Both the position numbers and the translations under genes were made by a program. The notes below the pieces were generated by a model. That model was not told the origin of the DNA and did not search any database. It saw nothing but the letters and a program-made list of their open reading frames with translations. From Helicobacter suis HS1 (GTDB taxonomy: Bacteria; Campylobacterota; Campylobacteria; Campylobacterales; Helicobacteraceae), in assembly GCF_026000295.1 (NCBI RefSeq), contig NZ_AP026769.1, forward strand, positions 1 to 64,000: DNA of 64,000 nt, given 5' to 3'. Shown here piece after piece: positions 39,159 through 47,444 of this stretch. The number at the start of each line of letters is the position of its first letter. The first letter of the stretch is position 1.

Positions 39159-39737
39159 ATGGAATGGATCAACTTAGCCAATATGATAGATGCCACCCAA
39201 GCAGAAGGTCCGGGTTTACGCATAGCTCTTTGGGTACAGGGCTGCTTGAAGCGCTGCAAGGGGTGTTGTAATGCACATCTACTTCCTATTAAACCGGCTC
39301 GGTTAGTGTCTGTAAATGAACTTCAAGAACAAATCCAACACATCTATGCCTTGCATAAAGACCTTGAGGGCATTACTTTTTTAGGAGGTGAGCCTTTTTT
39401 ACAAGCGGGCGCTTTAGCCCATATTGCAAGCTTTTGCCAACATTTAGGGTTATCTGTTATGGTGTTTTCAGGATACTTACTAGAGGAGCTACAAGATCAA
39501 AAGTTTAAAGGCAGTAGTGCTCTTTTAAAATCTACAGATGTCCTAGTAGACGGAGAATTTGAGAGTAGTAAAATTGAAACGCGCAGAAACTGGGTGGGTT
39601 CAACTAACCAGCGCTTCCATTATCTTAGCAATCGTTACAATTCCTCTATAGAAACTATGCCTTGTATAACTAATGAATGGCGTATTAGCTTGGACGGTAA
39701 GATTTTGGGAAATGGGCTACCTTTTATTTGGGATTGA
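39159..39737 (+). CDS. Radical-SAM activase-like protein (4Fe-4S single-cluster type)
   Basis: The intact 192-residue protein has LWVQGCLKRCKGCCNAH. C29-x3-C33-x2-C36 binds the 4Fe-4S cluster and SAM. TFLGGEPFLQAGALAHIASF follows, which is typical of NrdG and pyruvate-formate-lyase-activase-like proteins. No glycyl-radical enzyme is encoded nearby, so it probably serves the AAA+/helicase cassette. Its ATG is 2 bp after the ATPase stop. It is the last gene; 8 bp later begins a repeat copied from flgK. Confidence 0.85.
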   Translation: MEWINLANMIDATQAEGPGLRIALWVQGCLKRCKGCCNAHLLPIKPARLVSVNELQEQIQHIYALHKDLEGITFLGGEPFLQAGALAHIASFCQHLGLSVMVFSGYLLEELQDQKFKGSSALLKSTDVLVDGEFESSKIETRRNWVGSTNQRFHYLSNRYNSSIETMPCITNEWRISLDGKILGNGLPFIWD

Positions 39738-39744
39738 TTAAAAA

Positions 39745-39859
39745 TGATTTTTATATCTCTAGCGTTATTGCCCTCAAAAAAGGGGTTAAGACCTAAAGCT
39801 CCGGTAATATTACTCCCATGATCTTTAATAGAGACAAAGAGCCCTTCAGAAGCGTTTTT
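39745..39859 (-). repeat. 115-bp copy of internal flgK sequence
   Basis: Identical to 40722-40836 inside flgK, offset 977. Here it is outside any gene, directly after the accessory operon. Confidence 0.95.
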
Positions 39860-40287
39860 TCTAAAAATCGCTCGTACACTAAAAATAGAGATTTTAAACA
39901 TGTCCACCGGTGCTTATTATGCACTTTTCCGGAATGTTAAACTTTTGATACTCCTTTTTTGCCTAGCCCACAGCCTTAAGATCAAATTGATTTTCTTTGT
40001 TTTCCCTCATCTTACTCTTAGACTTATCTCTCTATCCTCACACTCTCTACCTATGCCTCTCCCATAAATGTTTTAGTTTCTTCCACCCCCCACAGGCACT
40101 CTAAAATCTGTTTTTGACATACTCCCCCGCGCGTTAAGTTTGCCGGATTGATTAGAATCATTAAAGCTTGGGCGCGCTGTTATAGCACAAAACCTTTAGC
40201 ACATGCGCCTTAATCGTTTTAGCTAAGCTTGCGGGCTTTAGCGCGCAATGCAAAATTTTTCCAATCATGGAATTTATTCATTTCTTT
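39860..40287. other. Intergenic region with possible IS200/IS605 end remnant
   Basis: No gene is seen in these 430 bases. TTTTTGACATACTCCCCCGC followed by GCGTTAAGTTTGCCGG (about 40112-40147) is the reverse complement of a sequence very like 20838-20857, the suspected IS605-type right end. Pyrimidine-rich low-complexity DNA fills 39945-40080. Confidence 0.35.
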
Positions 40288-42150
40288 TTAAGCTCTCTTG
40301 GATGCGATCGGTAATATTAACCACCTTAAAATCATCGCCCCTAAAATACACGTTTCAATCATGCGATCAATGGCAGTAATGACTTTAGCATTAGCCGCAT
40401 AGCCACTTTGAAATTTAATAAGATTGACCATTTCCTCATCGCTACTCACTCCAGAAATAGCCTCTTGCTCTTTTTTAACCACATGCAACACCGCTTCTTT
40501 GCTATCTAGTGTATTTTTAGCATGCTCGGCTTCTGTGTGGATTTTGCCAACCACAAATTGATAGTACTCCTCTATAGTCATGGGTTTATCATTAAACTTA
40601 TTTTGGTAAAAATCCACCTTGTCATACTGGAGTTGTTGCATCATATTGGCCACATCAAAGTTACCCTGAATAGGAGCTAGCCAAGGTCTTAAAGTGGTGG
40701 GTTCGCGTCTGTAAGCCTCGTTGATTTTTATATCTCTAGCGTTATTGCCCTCAAAAAAGGGGTTAAGACCTAAAGCTCCGGTAATATTACTCCCATGATC
40801 TTTAATAGAGACAAAGAGCCCTTCAGAAGCGTTTTTAGGCTGGATAGTAAATTGCTTAGTCTTGTTATCATAATGGGCGACAAAATAGTCATCAAAATCA
40901 TTTGTGGTGTTGTTATCGTTGTTATCATCAGTATTTGCATTGATTTGCTCAATCACATCGTTCATGGTGGTAATGGGGGTGATCTGGATAGTTTTTTTAG
41001 CGATAATTTGCCCATCTGTGTTATAGGCGATGAGATCAAAACTACCCACTTTAATATTATGGTTGGTATCTTTCAAGGCTTCATCGCCTTCAAAATCCAT
41101 AACTTTTCCCTCAATATTGTGCGCAGCACTCTGGGCGTAAATGGCATTTGTAGACTCAATTAGACCTTTAGCAAAAGTATCTAGCGTGTCTACATAAACC
41201 TGTAATTTGCCCTTAGTGGTGCCATGGGAGCCATCGTTATAAATCCCCATTAAAGCCCCCACTTTGCCCTCTTGGATGCGATCGGTAATATTAACCACCT
41301 TAAAATCATCGCCCCTAAAATACACCTGAGCTAGCCGGTTTTCGTTTTTATTTTCCTCCACCACTAAAGGATGAAAAATAGCCCCATCTACGATATTAAA
41401 CCCATTAGCTACATTAAGCACATACCCATCGTCAAAATCTGCTACTTTAATATCATTCATAGAATTGGTTTGGATATGCTTTTTAAAAACACTCCCCCCG
41501 ATGAGCTCTTTTAACTGGAATTCTAATTGATCGCGTTTATCTCTAAGCTCATTAGCTTGTTTGAGCATTTTTGGATCTTCCATTTCCTTTAAATGGCGGT
41601 TGATATTAGCAATTTCAGACCCTAAGCGGTTGACTTCTTTAATCGTGCTAACAAGCTCCGCGCTTGCCTTTTTTTGCAAAGCCACCACCCGCGCACGGGT
41701 ATCGTGGATATTCTGGGTGAGGGTTTTGGTTTTTTGCACAAGTGCTTGTTTTTGGGCGGGTTCTTTGGCATTTTTGGCTAAATCTTTCCACGCGTTAAAA
41801 TACTCCTCTAAATCTTTATGAATCCCTACCTCGTCCATATCTGGAAAATAAGAAGAAACCTCGCGCAAATTATCAAATTGGGTACTATAAAAGGCGTGTT
41901 CTTGGTTAGCGCGGGTGTATCTAGCAAAGACAAAATCATCGTGCACACGCTGGATACTTTGGACATTAACGCCCATGTTCATGTTGCGATTGGTATACAT
42001 GAGCGTACTTTGGGGTGTGGCGATCACTCTTTGGCGGCTGTAGAAGGGATCGTTAGCGTTAGAAATGTTATTACCCGTTACATCTACCATGACTTGGTGG
42101 GCTTGTAAACCGGTATAAGAGGTGTTAAGCGAGGAAAGAATACCGCCCAT
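40288..42150 (-). CDS. flgK: Flagellar hook-associated protein FlgK with altered C-terminus
   Basis: FlgK (HAP1) forms the first hook-filament junction ring. The N-terminus GGILSSLNTSYTGLQAHQVM and GNNISNANDPFYSRQRV are diagnostic. The C-terminal D0 helix reads NLIKFQSGYAANAKVITAID and then RMIET. After that the protein leaves the family and adds CILGAMILRWLILPIASKRA, read from a 57-bp copy of internal flgK sequence in another frame. The normal end should be a few residues past RMIET. The D0 helix is almost complete, so function may survive. flgN lies 11 bp upstream. Confidence 0.92.
   Translation of the reverse strand: MGGILSSLNTSYTGLQAHQVMVDVTGNNISNANDPFYSRQRVIATPQSTLMYTNRNMNMGVNVQSIQRVHDDFVFARYTRANQEHAFYSTQFDNLREVSSYFPDMDEVGIHKDLEEYFNAWKDLAKNAKEPAQKQALVQKTKTLTQNIHDTRARVVALQKKASAELVSTIKEVNRLGSEIANINRHLKEMEDPKMLKQANELRDKRDQLEFQLKELIGGSVFKKHIQTNSMNDIKVADFDDGYVLNVANGFNIVDGAIFHPLVVEENKNENRLAQVYFRGDDFKVVNITDRIQEGKVGALMGIYNDGSHGTTKGKLQVYVDTLDTFAKGLIESTNAIYAQSAAHNIEGKVMDFEGDEALKDTNHNIKVGSFDLIAYNTDGQIIAKKTIQITPITTMNDVIEQINANTDDNNDNNTTNDFDDYFVAHYDNKTKQFTIQPKNASEGLFVSIKDHGSNITGALGLNPFFEGNNARDIKINEAYRREPTTLRPWLAPIQGNFDVANMMQQLQYDKVDFYQNKFNDKPMTIEEYYQFVVGKIHTEAEHAKNTLDSKEAVLHVVKKEQEAISGVSSDEEMVNLIKFQSGYAANAKVITAIDRMIETCILGAMILRWLILPIASKRA
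40295..40351 (-). repeat. 57-bp copy of internal flgK sequence at the flgK 3' end
   Basis: Identical to 41269-41325, offset 974. It encodes the foreign tail and stop of FlgK in a different frame from the parental copy, which codes for VYFRGDDFKVVNITDRIQEG. Confidence 0.95.
40722..40836 (-). repeat. Parental copy of the 115-bp flgK repeat
   Basis: In-frame flgK sequence encoding KNASEGLFVSIKDHGSNITG and following residues; source of 39745-39859. Confidence 0.95.
41269..41325 (-). repeat. Parental copy of the 57-bp flgK repeat
   Basis: In-frame flgK sequence (YFRGDDFKVVNITDRIQE); source of 40295-40351 at offset 974. Confidence 0.95.
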
Positions 42151-42161
42151 AAAAAACTCCC

Positions 42162-42590
42162 TTAAGCCTGTACCTGTAAAAAACTACTCGCGATGGTTTG
42201 CTGGTTGTAATAACCCACACTTTCATGGGGCACGATTTGTTGCATTAAAGTGGAGTAAAACTCTGAAACGGCAAAGACAATGCGCGCATAATCTGCATTG
42301 ATCTCTTTAAGTTCATTAAGGCATTGCCGCATTTGTTTTAAAAGTGCGCTCCCTTTTTCATCTAGCAACTCAGCTAAGGGTTTGCCCGGATGTTTTTGCA
42401 TAAGCTTTAACATCTCTTGATCAAAGAGATTTTTGCAATTTTCAAAGGAGGCGATGCGCTCTTTCTTAGTGGCATTGCGCGCAAAAATGGCCTCGTGGTT
42501 AGCCTTATGAATATCCTCTAAGTCTTGGGTGGTGAGTTGGATAAGAGTTTGGAGATCCTCTAAAGATTGCTGGAGATAGTGATAAAGCAT
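42162..42590 (-). CDS. flgN: FlgN-like flagellar export chaperone
   Basis: This 142-residue all-helical protein (LQQSLEDLQTLIQLTTQDLE, later NCKNLFDQEMLKLMQKHPGK, ending YYNQQTIASSFLQVQA) lies between flgM and flgK. FlgN chaperones FlgK and FlgL to the export gate; its partner flgK follows directly. FlgN families are divergent, so the name rests on length, helicity and position. Confidence 0.75.
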   Translation of the reverse strand: MLYHYLQQSLEDLQTLIQLTTQDLEDIHKANHEAIFARNATKKERIASFENCKNLFDQEMLKLMQKHPGKPLAELLDEKGSALLKQMRQCLNELKEINADYARIVFAVSEFYSTLMQQIVPHESVGYYNQQTIASSFLQVQA

Positions 42591-42613
42591 GTAAGACCCT
42601 TTGGCTAGATTTA

Positions 42614-42644
42614 TCCAAAGCGCCTTAAACTTTTAAGCGCTTGG
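42614..42644 (-). terminator. Hairpin between flgM and flgN
   Basis: CCAAAGCGC and GCGCTTGG pair around an inner CTTAAA/TTTAAG stem with a small bulge, just past the flgM stop at 42652. Without a T run it may attenuate rather than stop transcription. Confidence 0.45.
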
Positions 42645-42651
42645 TATTTTC

Positions 42652-42861
42652 CTAGCCAAGCAAATTTTGTGCCACTTTATGGGCTGTTTTTTCCGTATCT
42701 ACCTTGTAATTCCCCTCTTCAATTGCCTTTTTGATCTGTTCTGCTTTGTTGTTTTCATGTGCCTCTGATTTAGAAGCCTGTGCAGAAGAGGAGTCATGCA
42801 CAACATTGCTTTTTAAGTGAGTGGGAGTGAAAGAGGGACTATTTCCTACAGACTTGACCAT
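42652..42861 (-). CDS. flgM: Anti-sigma-28 factor FlgM
   Basis: The 69-residue protein is disordered at the N-terminus. It ends with the FliA-binding region KAEQIKKAIEEGNYKVDTEK and TAHKVAQNLL, characteristic of short Helicobacter FlgM. It holds back sigma-28 until the hook is finished. AGAAAGGG lies 6 bases before ATG 42861. It is followed by flgN and flgK, the usual set. Confidence 0.9.
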   Translation of the reverse strand: MVKSVGNSPSFTPTHLKSNVVHDSSSAQASKSEAHENNKAEQIKKAIEEGNYKVDTEKTAHKVAQNLLG

Positions 42862-42930
42862 GAAAACCCTTTCTACAAAATTTCAACCCCAGATCGGCTA
42901 AACTTGAAAAATATTAAGCTAAAACACCAG

Positions 42931-43143
42931 CTACTGCATGTACATCATGCGTTTTATTAATTCTTTGCGCAACTCTTTAGTGGTTGTAGATGATTTTTTA
43001 AACCCTTCTGAAGCAGAAAAAGCGCAGTCAGAACCTCTAAACGCAAAAACCACCATCACCACCAAAACACAACAAAAGAGCGAAAAAACAAGAGTAGGGG
43101 TTAACCATACAGACAACCCAGACCTTTCTGCAGATTTTTCCAT
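42931..43143 (-). CDS. Small single-span membrane protein of unknown function
   Basis: From ATG 43143, with GGAGG six bases upstream, the 70-residue product has one strong membrane segment (WLTPTLVFSLFCCVLVVMVV). A Ser/Thr/Lys-rich tail ends KELIKRMMYMQ. The antisense frame is open too but has no ribosome site. It lies between flgM and the divergent csd3 gene. I do not recognise a family. Confidence 0.5.
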   Translation of the reverse strand: MEKSAERSGLSVWLTPTLVFSLFCCVLVVMVVFAFRGSDCAFSASEGFKKSSTTTKELRKELIKRMMYMQ

Positions 43144-43230
43144 TGCATGCCTCCATAAGCTTTAAAAAAGTTATTGTATACTACAACCCGCTAGCTTGAT
43201 TTAAAATAAAATTCAAAATAAGGAAGTGTT

Positions 43231-44382
43231 GTGGTGATTAGGGCAGTTTTAGCGTGGTTGTTTTGCACGGGCTTTATGATAGCAGCGGTAGGGGAGCGTT
43301 TAGTGTGGGAGGGGGGCATGACCTTGCTTGGTTTTTTAAATAAAAACCGTATAGATGCCAAAATCTACTACAACCTATCTTATCAAGATAAAGAATTGGG
43401 AACAGAAATTAGAGCCGGTACCCCCTATTACACACTTAGAGACGATCAAGGAAAGCTTTTACAAGTTTTAGTACCTGTGGGTGAGTCTGTACAGTTGCGT
43501 TTATTTAACGATCATGGCCAATACCGCTTAGATTTTATCCCCATTGTTGTCAATAGCGCACAAAAAGTTTTTTCTATGCGCCTACAACACTCCCCCTATC
43601 AGGATATTTTAAAAGCTACCGGTGATATTAAGTTAGCCCAAGAATTCATTGGGATTTATAAAAAAACGATCAATCTTAAGCGAGCCGTAATCAAGGGCGA
43701 TCAACTTGCTATTGTCTACACCCGTAAATACCGCCTCAATAAGCCCTTTGGCTATCCTAGTATCAAAGCAGCCATGCTAGAAACACATAAGCGTAGCCAC
43801 TATGTTTTCTCTTACAATGGCAAGTATTATGATACAGAAGGAAAGGAAGTGGTTGAGTTTTTATTAGAAACCCCCGTACACTACTCTCGTATTTCTTCAC
43901 GATTTTCACTAGGGCGCATGCACCCCATTCTTAAACAAATCCGCCCTCATTATGGCGTGGATTATGCGGCTAAAAGAGGGAGTTTAATTAGAGCGGCTAC
44001 AGATGGCTATGTGGTTTCTAAGGGCTATAGGGGCGGGTATGGCAATACGGTTGAGATCAAACATGGCAGTGATTTACGCCTAGTTTATGCCCATATGAGT
44101 GCTTTTGCAAAAGGGTTACACTTACATGCTTATGTAAGAAGGGGGCAGGTGATTGGCAAAGTAGGTAGCACAGGTCTTAGCACAGGTCCGCATTTACACT
44201 TTGGTGTGTATAAAAACGATCGCCCCATCGATCCACTTGGGCGTATCCGCACGGCTAAGAGTCAACTTAGCGGCCATAAAAAACAACTCTTTAGTCAAGC
44301 AATTAAACCTTATCAAACTCTCTTAGAGGATGCGATTTCCTTTGAATATGCCCAGAAAGAAACCGATGAAGTTGATTATTAA
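43231..44382 (+). CDS. csd3: Csd3/HdpA-type peptidoglycan M23 peptidase
   Basis: After an N-terminal signal or anchor (VLAWLFCTGFMIAAVGE) and a beta-rich inhibitory region, the LytM domain has HYGVDYAA near residue 240 and HLHFGVY near 321, with YAHMSAF between. All are zinc or catalytic histidine motifs. In H. pylori Csd3 (HP0506, from memory) is a D,D-endopeptidase and carboxypeptidase required for helical shape. The gene order csd3-nudix-pgbA-glcD supports this. The start is GTG 43231 behind AAGGAAG. Confidence 0.9.
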   Translation: MVIRAVLAWLFCTGFMIAAVGERLVWEGGMTLLGFLNKNRIDAKIYYNLSYQDKELGTEIRAGTPYYTLRDDQGKLLQVLVPVGESVQLRLFNDHGQYRLDFIPIVVNSAQKVFSMRLQHSPYQDILKATGDIKLAQEFIGIYKKTINLKRAVIKGDQLAIVYTRKYRLNKPFGYPSIKAAMLETHKRSHYVFSYNGKYYDTEGKEVVEFLLETPVHYSRISSRFSLGRMHPILKQIRPHYGVDYAAKRGSLIRAATDGYVVSKGYRGGYGNTVEIKHGSDLRLVYAHMSAFAKGLHLHAYVRRGQVIGKVGSTGLSTGPHLHFGVYKNDRPIDPLGRIRTAKSQLSGHKKQLFSQAIKPYQTLLEDAISFEYAQKETDEVDY

Positions 44383-44982
44383 ATGATTGCCTACGATCAA
44401 ATCCAAGTTGTTGATTGCCCCCACTCCCCCTATTTTAAGCCAAAGCGGATTTTATACGAGGAAAATGGGGTGGCCAAAAGTTGGGACATGGTGCGCGTCC
44501 ATGACAGTGTTTCTATTCTGCTCCATCATGTCCAAAAACAAAGCCTACTTTTAGTCAAACAATTTAGGCCTGCTGTTTTTGTTAACGCCTGTTTATACGC
44601 AGGGCAAAGTGTAGACGGTTATACCTACGAATTGTGTGCAGGATTAGTAGACAAGGCTAATAAAAGTTTAGAGCAAATTGCCTGTGAGGAGGTGTTTGAG
44701 GAGTGCGGGTATGCCATTGAACCCCAGATGCTACAAAAAATCGGGGTCTTTTATGCGGCTACTGGCATTAGCGGGAGTAAACAGACGATGTTTTTTGCTA
44801 GCATTGGAGAGAAACATTACAAACATCGGGGCGGAGGAATTGACACTGAGGAGATTGAATTAGTGTATTTGCCGCTAGAGGAATACAAGGCATTTATGGC
44901 AAATGAACAGATTTGTAAGAGTGTTGGGCTAGGGTATGCGCTCTTGTGGTTTGGGCAATATTTTAAGGATGAGCATGCTTAG
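44383..44982 (+). CDS. Nudix hydrolase of the ADP/UDP-sugar pyrophosphatase type
   Basis: This 199-residue protein starts directly after the csd3 stop. Its Nudix box is the variant AGLVDKANKSLEQIACEEVF followed by EECGY, with one extra spacer residue and Glu for Arg. That is the form I associate with NUDT14-like UDP-sugar diphosphatases. YELC just before the box fits the same group. The likely reaction is hydrolysis of a nucleotide sugar to NMP and sugar phosphate. Its last codons are followed by a 42-bp repeat copied from pgbA. Confidence 0.85.
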   Translation: MIAYDQIQVVDCPHSPYFKPKRILYEENGVAKSWDMVRVHDSVSILLHHVQKQSLLLVKQFRPAVFVNACLYAGQSVDGYTYELCAGLVDKANKSLEQIACEEVFEECGYAIEPQMLQKIGVFYAATGISGSKQTMFFASIGEKHYKHRGGGIDTEEIELVYLPLEEYKAFMANEQICKSVGLGYALLWFGQYFKDEHA

Positions 44983-44983
44983 G

Positions 44984-45025
44984 CTATAAAAAGCAATTAG
45001 CTAAAGAGCGCATGGAAACCAAAGC
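44984..45025 (+). repeat. 42-bp copy of the pgbA 3' region at the pgbA start
   Basis: Identical to 45935-45976, offset 951 bp (divisible by three). It contains the ATG at 45012 used as pgbA start. Confidence 0.95.
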
Positions 45026-46055
45026 ACAAACTTGGAGTGAACCCTTAAAAATTGATATTGATTCAGTAGACAAAATAAGAAAGATAGTGCGTTTTCAGGC
45101 TTATGATTTAAAAGTGGGGGAGAGTGGGTATATTTTAGCCAAACTGACAGATTATAGTGTCATCGTGGCTAATGTGGAGGTATTTTCAATCCAAGATGGA
45201 GTGGCTCTTGGTAAGTATGACCCTTTTAATGTCATGAAACAGCGCCACTTGCCAACCCCAAGAATGACGCCTAAACAGGGGAATTTGGCTATCTTTCGTG
45301 AATTTAATAACCAAGCCTTTTTGATCGCTCCAGATCTACACACATATGAAAAAGTTAAAGATAGCTATCCAGACATCAATTTTATTAGCTCAGATTTGCT
45401 CATGACTTTTTTGAATGGATTTGATCCCACGGTTAAGGTTGTGCGGAAGGCCTGTGATATTTACAGTGTGGGTTTGCTATTTGTGGTTAGCACCAATCGG
45501 CTAAGTATTCTTGATTGCCAGAGTTTTGCTATTTTAGAATCTAGCCTGCTAGATACCTCAAGGGTAGGCCGTACCTATACCCCTTTCTTTTCACGCGTAG
45601 AAGGCATTGATCGAGGCACCCTTGGTAAACTTTTTGCAGGAGGGAGAGCCACCCGTTATTTTGCCTATTACGATGCTTTATTGCGTAAACAATCAGAAAG
45701 AAGACTAGTTAAAGATGTTAAGATAGAGGATAAACGAGAGCTTAAAAAAGATATAAAGAATGCTAAAACCAGCCAAGAAAAAAAGACTTTAGAGAAAGAG
45801 TACAAAAAAGAGGTTAAAGAGGAAAAGCAATCCATTATGCCGGGTTTTTCTAAGAAGCAAGAACAAGAGGAAAGGTCTTTAGATACTACCAGCGCTAAAG
45901 AGAGAGCCAAAGAGTCTAAGGAGGCTAAGAAAGCCTATAAAAAGCAATTAGCTAAAGAGCGCATGGAAACCAAAGCTAAAAGAAAAGCAGAGAGGGAAGC
46001 CAGAAAAAAAGATAAAAAGAAATCTAAGCAAATCCGCAAGGAAGAGCAAGAATAG
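45012..46055 (+). CDS. pgbA: Plasminogen-binding protein PgbA homologue with substituted start
   Basis: PgbA is a surface protein of Helicobacter that binds host plasminogen through a lysine-rich C-terminus. The core IDSVDKIRKIVRFQAYDLKV, then LPTPRMTPKQGNLAIFREFN, then VSTNRLSILDCQSFAILESS matches what I recall. The last 110 residues are Lys/Glu repeats. The first five residues METKA and the ATG come from the 42-bp copy of its own C-terminus (QLAKERMETKA), so the native start has been replaced. AAAGAG is a weak ribosome site. Coupled position after nudix and before glcD fits H. pylori. Confidence 0.85.
   Translation: METKAQTWSEPLKIDIDSVDKIRKIVRFQAYDLKVGESGYILAKLTDYSVIVANVEVFSIQDGVALGKYDPFNVMKQRHLPTPRMTPKQGNLAIFREFNNQAFLIAPDLHTYEKVKDSYPDINFISSDLLMTFLNGFDPTVKVVRKACDIYSVGLLFVVSTNRLSILDCQSFAILESSLLDTSRVGRTYTPFFSRVEGIDRGTLGKLFAGGRATRYFAYYDALLRKQSERRLVKDVKIEDKRELKKDIKNAKTSQEKKTLEKEYKKEVKEEKQSIMPGFSKKQEQEERSLDTTSAKERAKESKEAKKAYKKQLAKERMETKAKRKAEREARKKDKKKSKQIRKEEQE
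45935..45976 (+). repeat. Parental copy of the 42-bp pgbA repeat
   Basis: In-frame coding sequence for YKKQLAKERMETK in the lysine-rich PgbA tail; source of 44984-45025. Confidence 0.95.
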
Positions 46056-46064
46056 GAGGTTTAC

Positions 46065-47444
46065 TTGTTAGAAGAAAGCCATGCCAAATATTTGAGTAAT
46101 CTTGTGGGGGTGGATAATTTTTTCACCGATAAAGCCCACTTAAGCGCTTATGCCTACGATGCTACTAGAGAACATTATTTACCCGATGGAGTGATCTTTC
46201 CAAGAAATGAGCAAGATATTAGCCAGATTCTAGCCTACTGCAACCAGCACCGCATTATTATCGTGCCAAGAGGGGCAGGGAGCGGATTTACTGGGGGGTC
46301 TTTAAGCGTACGCGGGGGGTTAGTGCTAAGTGTAGAAAAGCACATGGATCAAATTTTAGAAATTGATCAAAAAAACTTGATAGCCCGCGTCCAACCCGGA
46401 GTGATCAATAAAGATTTTCAAAACGAGGTAGAAAAATACGGGCTTTTTTATCCACCCGATCCCGCTAGTCAAGATCAAAGCACCTTAGGGGGTAATGTGA
46501 GTGAAAATGCGGGGGGAATGCGTGCAGCTAAATATGGCATTACAAAGGATTATGTGATGGCTTTGCGGGCAGTTTTGCCTAGTGGGCAAATTATTCGCGC
46601 AGGCAAGAAAACAATTAAAGATGTGGCGGGTTTTAATGTGGCCGGGATTTTAATAGCTAGTGAGGGGTGTTTAGCTGTAATTAGTGAGATCACACTCAAA
46701 CTTCTAGCCAAGCCCAAACTTAAACAATCGGCGATGGGGGTTTTTTCTAGCATAAAAGAGGCGATGGAGGCGGTGTATAAAACAATGGCTAGCGGGGTAG
46801 TACCTGTAGCTATGGAATTTTTAGATAATTTAAGCATTAGAGCTGTGGAGGAGCGTTTTAAAAAGGGTTTACCCATAGAGGCAGGCGCGATTCTTATCAC
46901 CCAAGTAGATGGCAGTGTGAGCGAGCAAATTGCTTGGCAACTCCAAGAGATAGAAAAACATTTTAAAGCCAATGGTTGTACGGATTTTAAAACCGCACAA
47001 AACACTACAGAAGAAGAAGATCTGTGGTTTGCGCGCCGCAACGCTTCACAAAGTATTACCGTTTATGGGCGTAAAAAACTTAACGAAGATGTTACTGTGC
47101 CCCGTGCGAGTTTGCCTGCTTTATTAGAGGAGGTGGGGCGTATCAGTCAGGTTTATAACTTGCCCATTCCTTGTTTTGGGCATACTGGTGATGGCAATGT
47201 ACATGTTAATATCATGCTAGAAAACCCAGAGGAGCAACTAGAAAAGGGGCAGAGGGCAATGGAGGAGATTTTTAAATGCGCGGTGGCTTTGGAGGGGACT
47301 TTAAGCGGAGAGCATGGCATTGGTCTTTCTAAGGCTAAATTTATGCCTCTAGCCTTTAGCCCTGAGGAAATGGGGCTTTTTAGAAGTATCAAGCAGGCTT
47401 TTGATCCTAATAACATTTTAAACCCCTTTAAGATGGGGCTATGA
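46065..47444 (+). CDS. glcD: FAD-linked oxidase, GlcD / D-lactate dehydrogenase type
   Basis: The FAD-binding PCMH domain has IIIVPRGAGSGFTGGSLSVR and DPASQDQSTLGGNVSENAGG. The C-terminal cap has NEDVTVPRASLP, PCFGHTGDGNVHVNIML and GTLSGEHGIGLSKAKFM with metal-binding histidines. It oxidises a 2-hydroxy acid such as glycolate or D-lactate. At 459 residues it is of standard length. The start is TTG 46065, six bases after AGGAGG. It overlaps the next gene by 4 bp. Confidence 0.92.
   Translation: MLEESHAKYLSNLVGVDNFFTDKAHLSAYAYDATREHYLPDGVIFPRNEQDISQILAYCNQHRIIIVPRGAGSGFTGGSLSVRGGLVLSVEKHMDQILEIDQKNLIARVQPGVINKDFQNEVEKYGLFYPPDPASQDQSTLGGNVSENAGGMRAAKYGITKDYVMALRAVLPSGQIIRAGKKTIKDVAGFNVAGILIASEGCLAVISEITLKLLAKPKLKQSAMGVFSSIKEAMEAVYKTMASGVVPVAMEFLDNLSIRAVEERFKKGLPIEAGAILITQVDGSVSEQIAWQLQEIEKHFKANGCTDFKTAQNTTEEEDLWFARRNASQSITVYGRKKLNEDVTVPRASLPALLEEVGRISQVYNLPIPCFGHTGDGNVHVNIMLENPEEQLEKGQRAMEEIFKCAVALEGTLSGEHGIGLSKAKFMPLAFSPEEMGLFRSIKQAFDPNNILNPFKMGL

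Noticed and set aside
42938-43165. 75-residue plus-strand frame antisense to the small membrane protein
   Set aside because: It has no ribosome site; the minus-strand frame has GGAGG at the right distance and a clear membrane segment.
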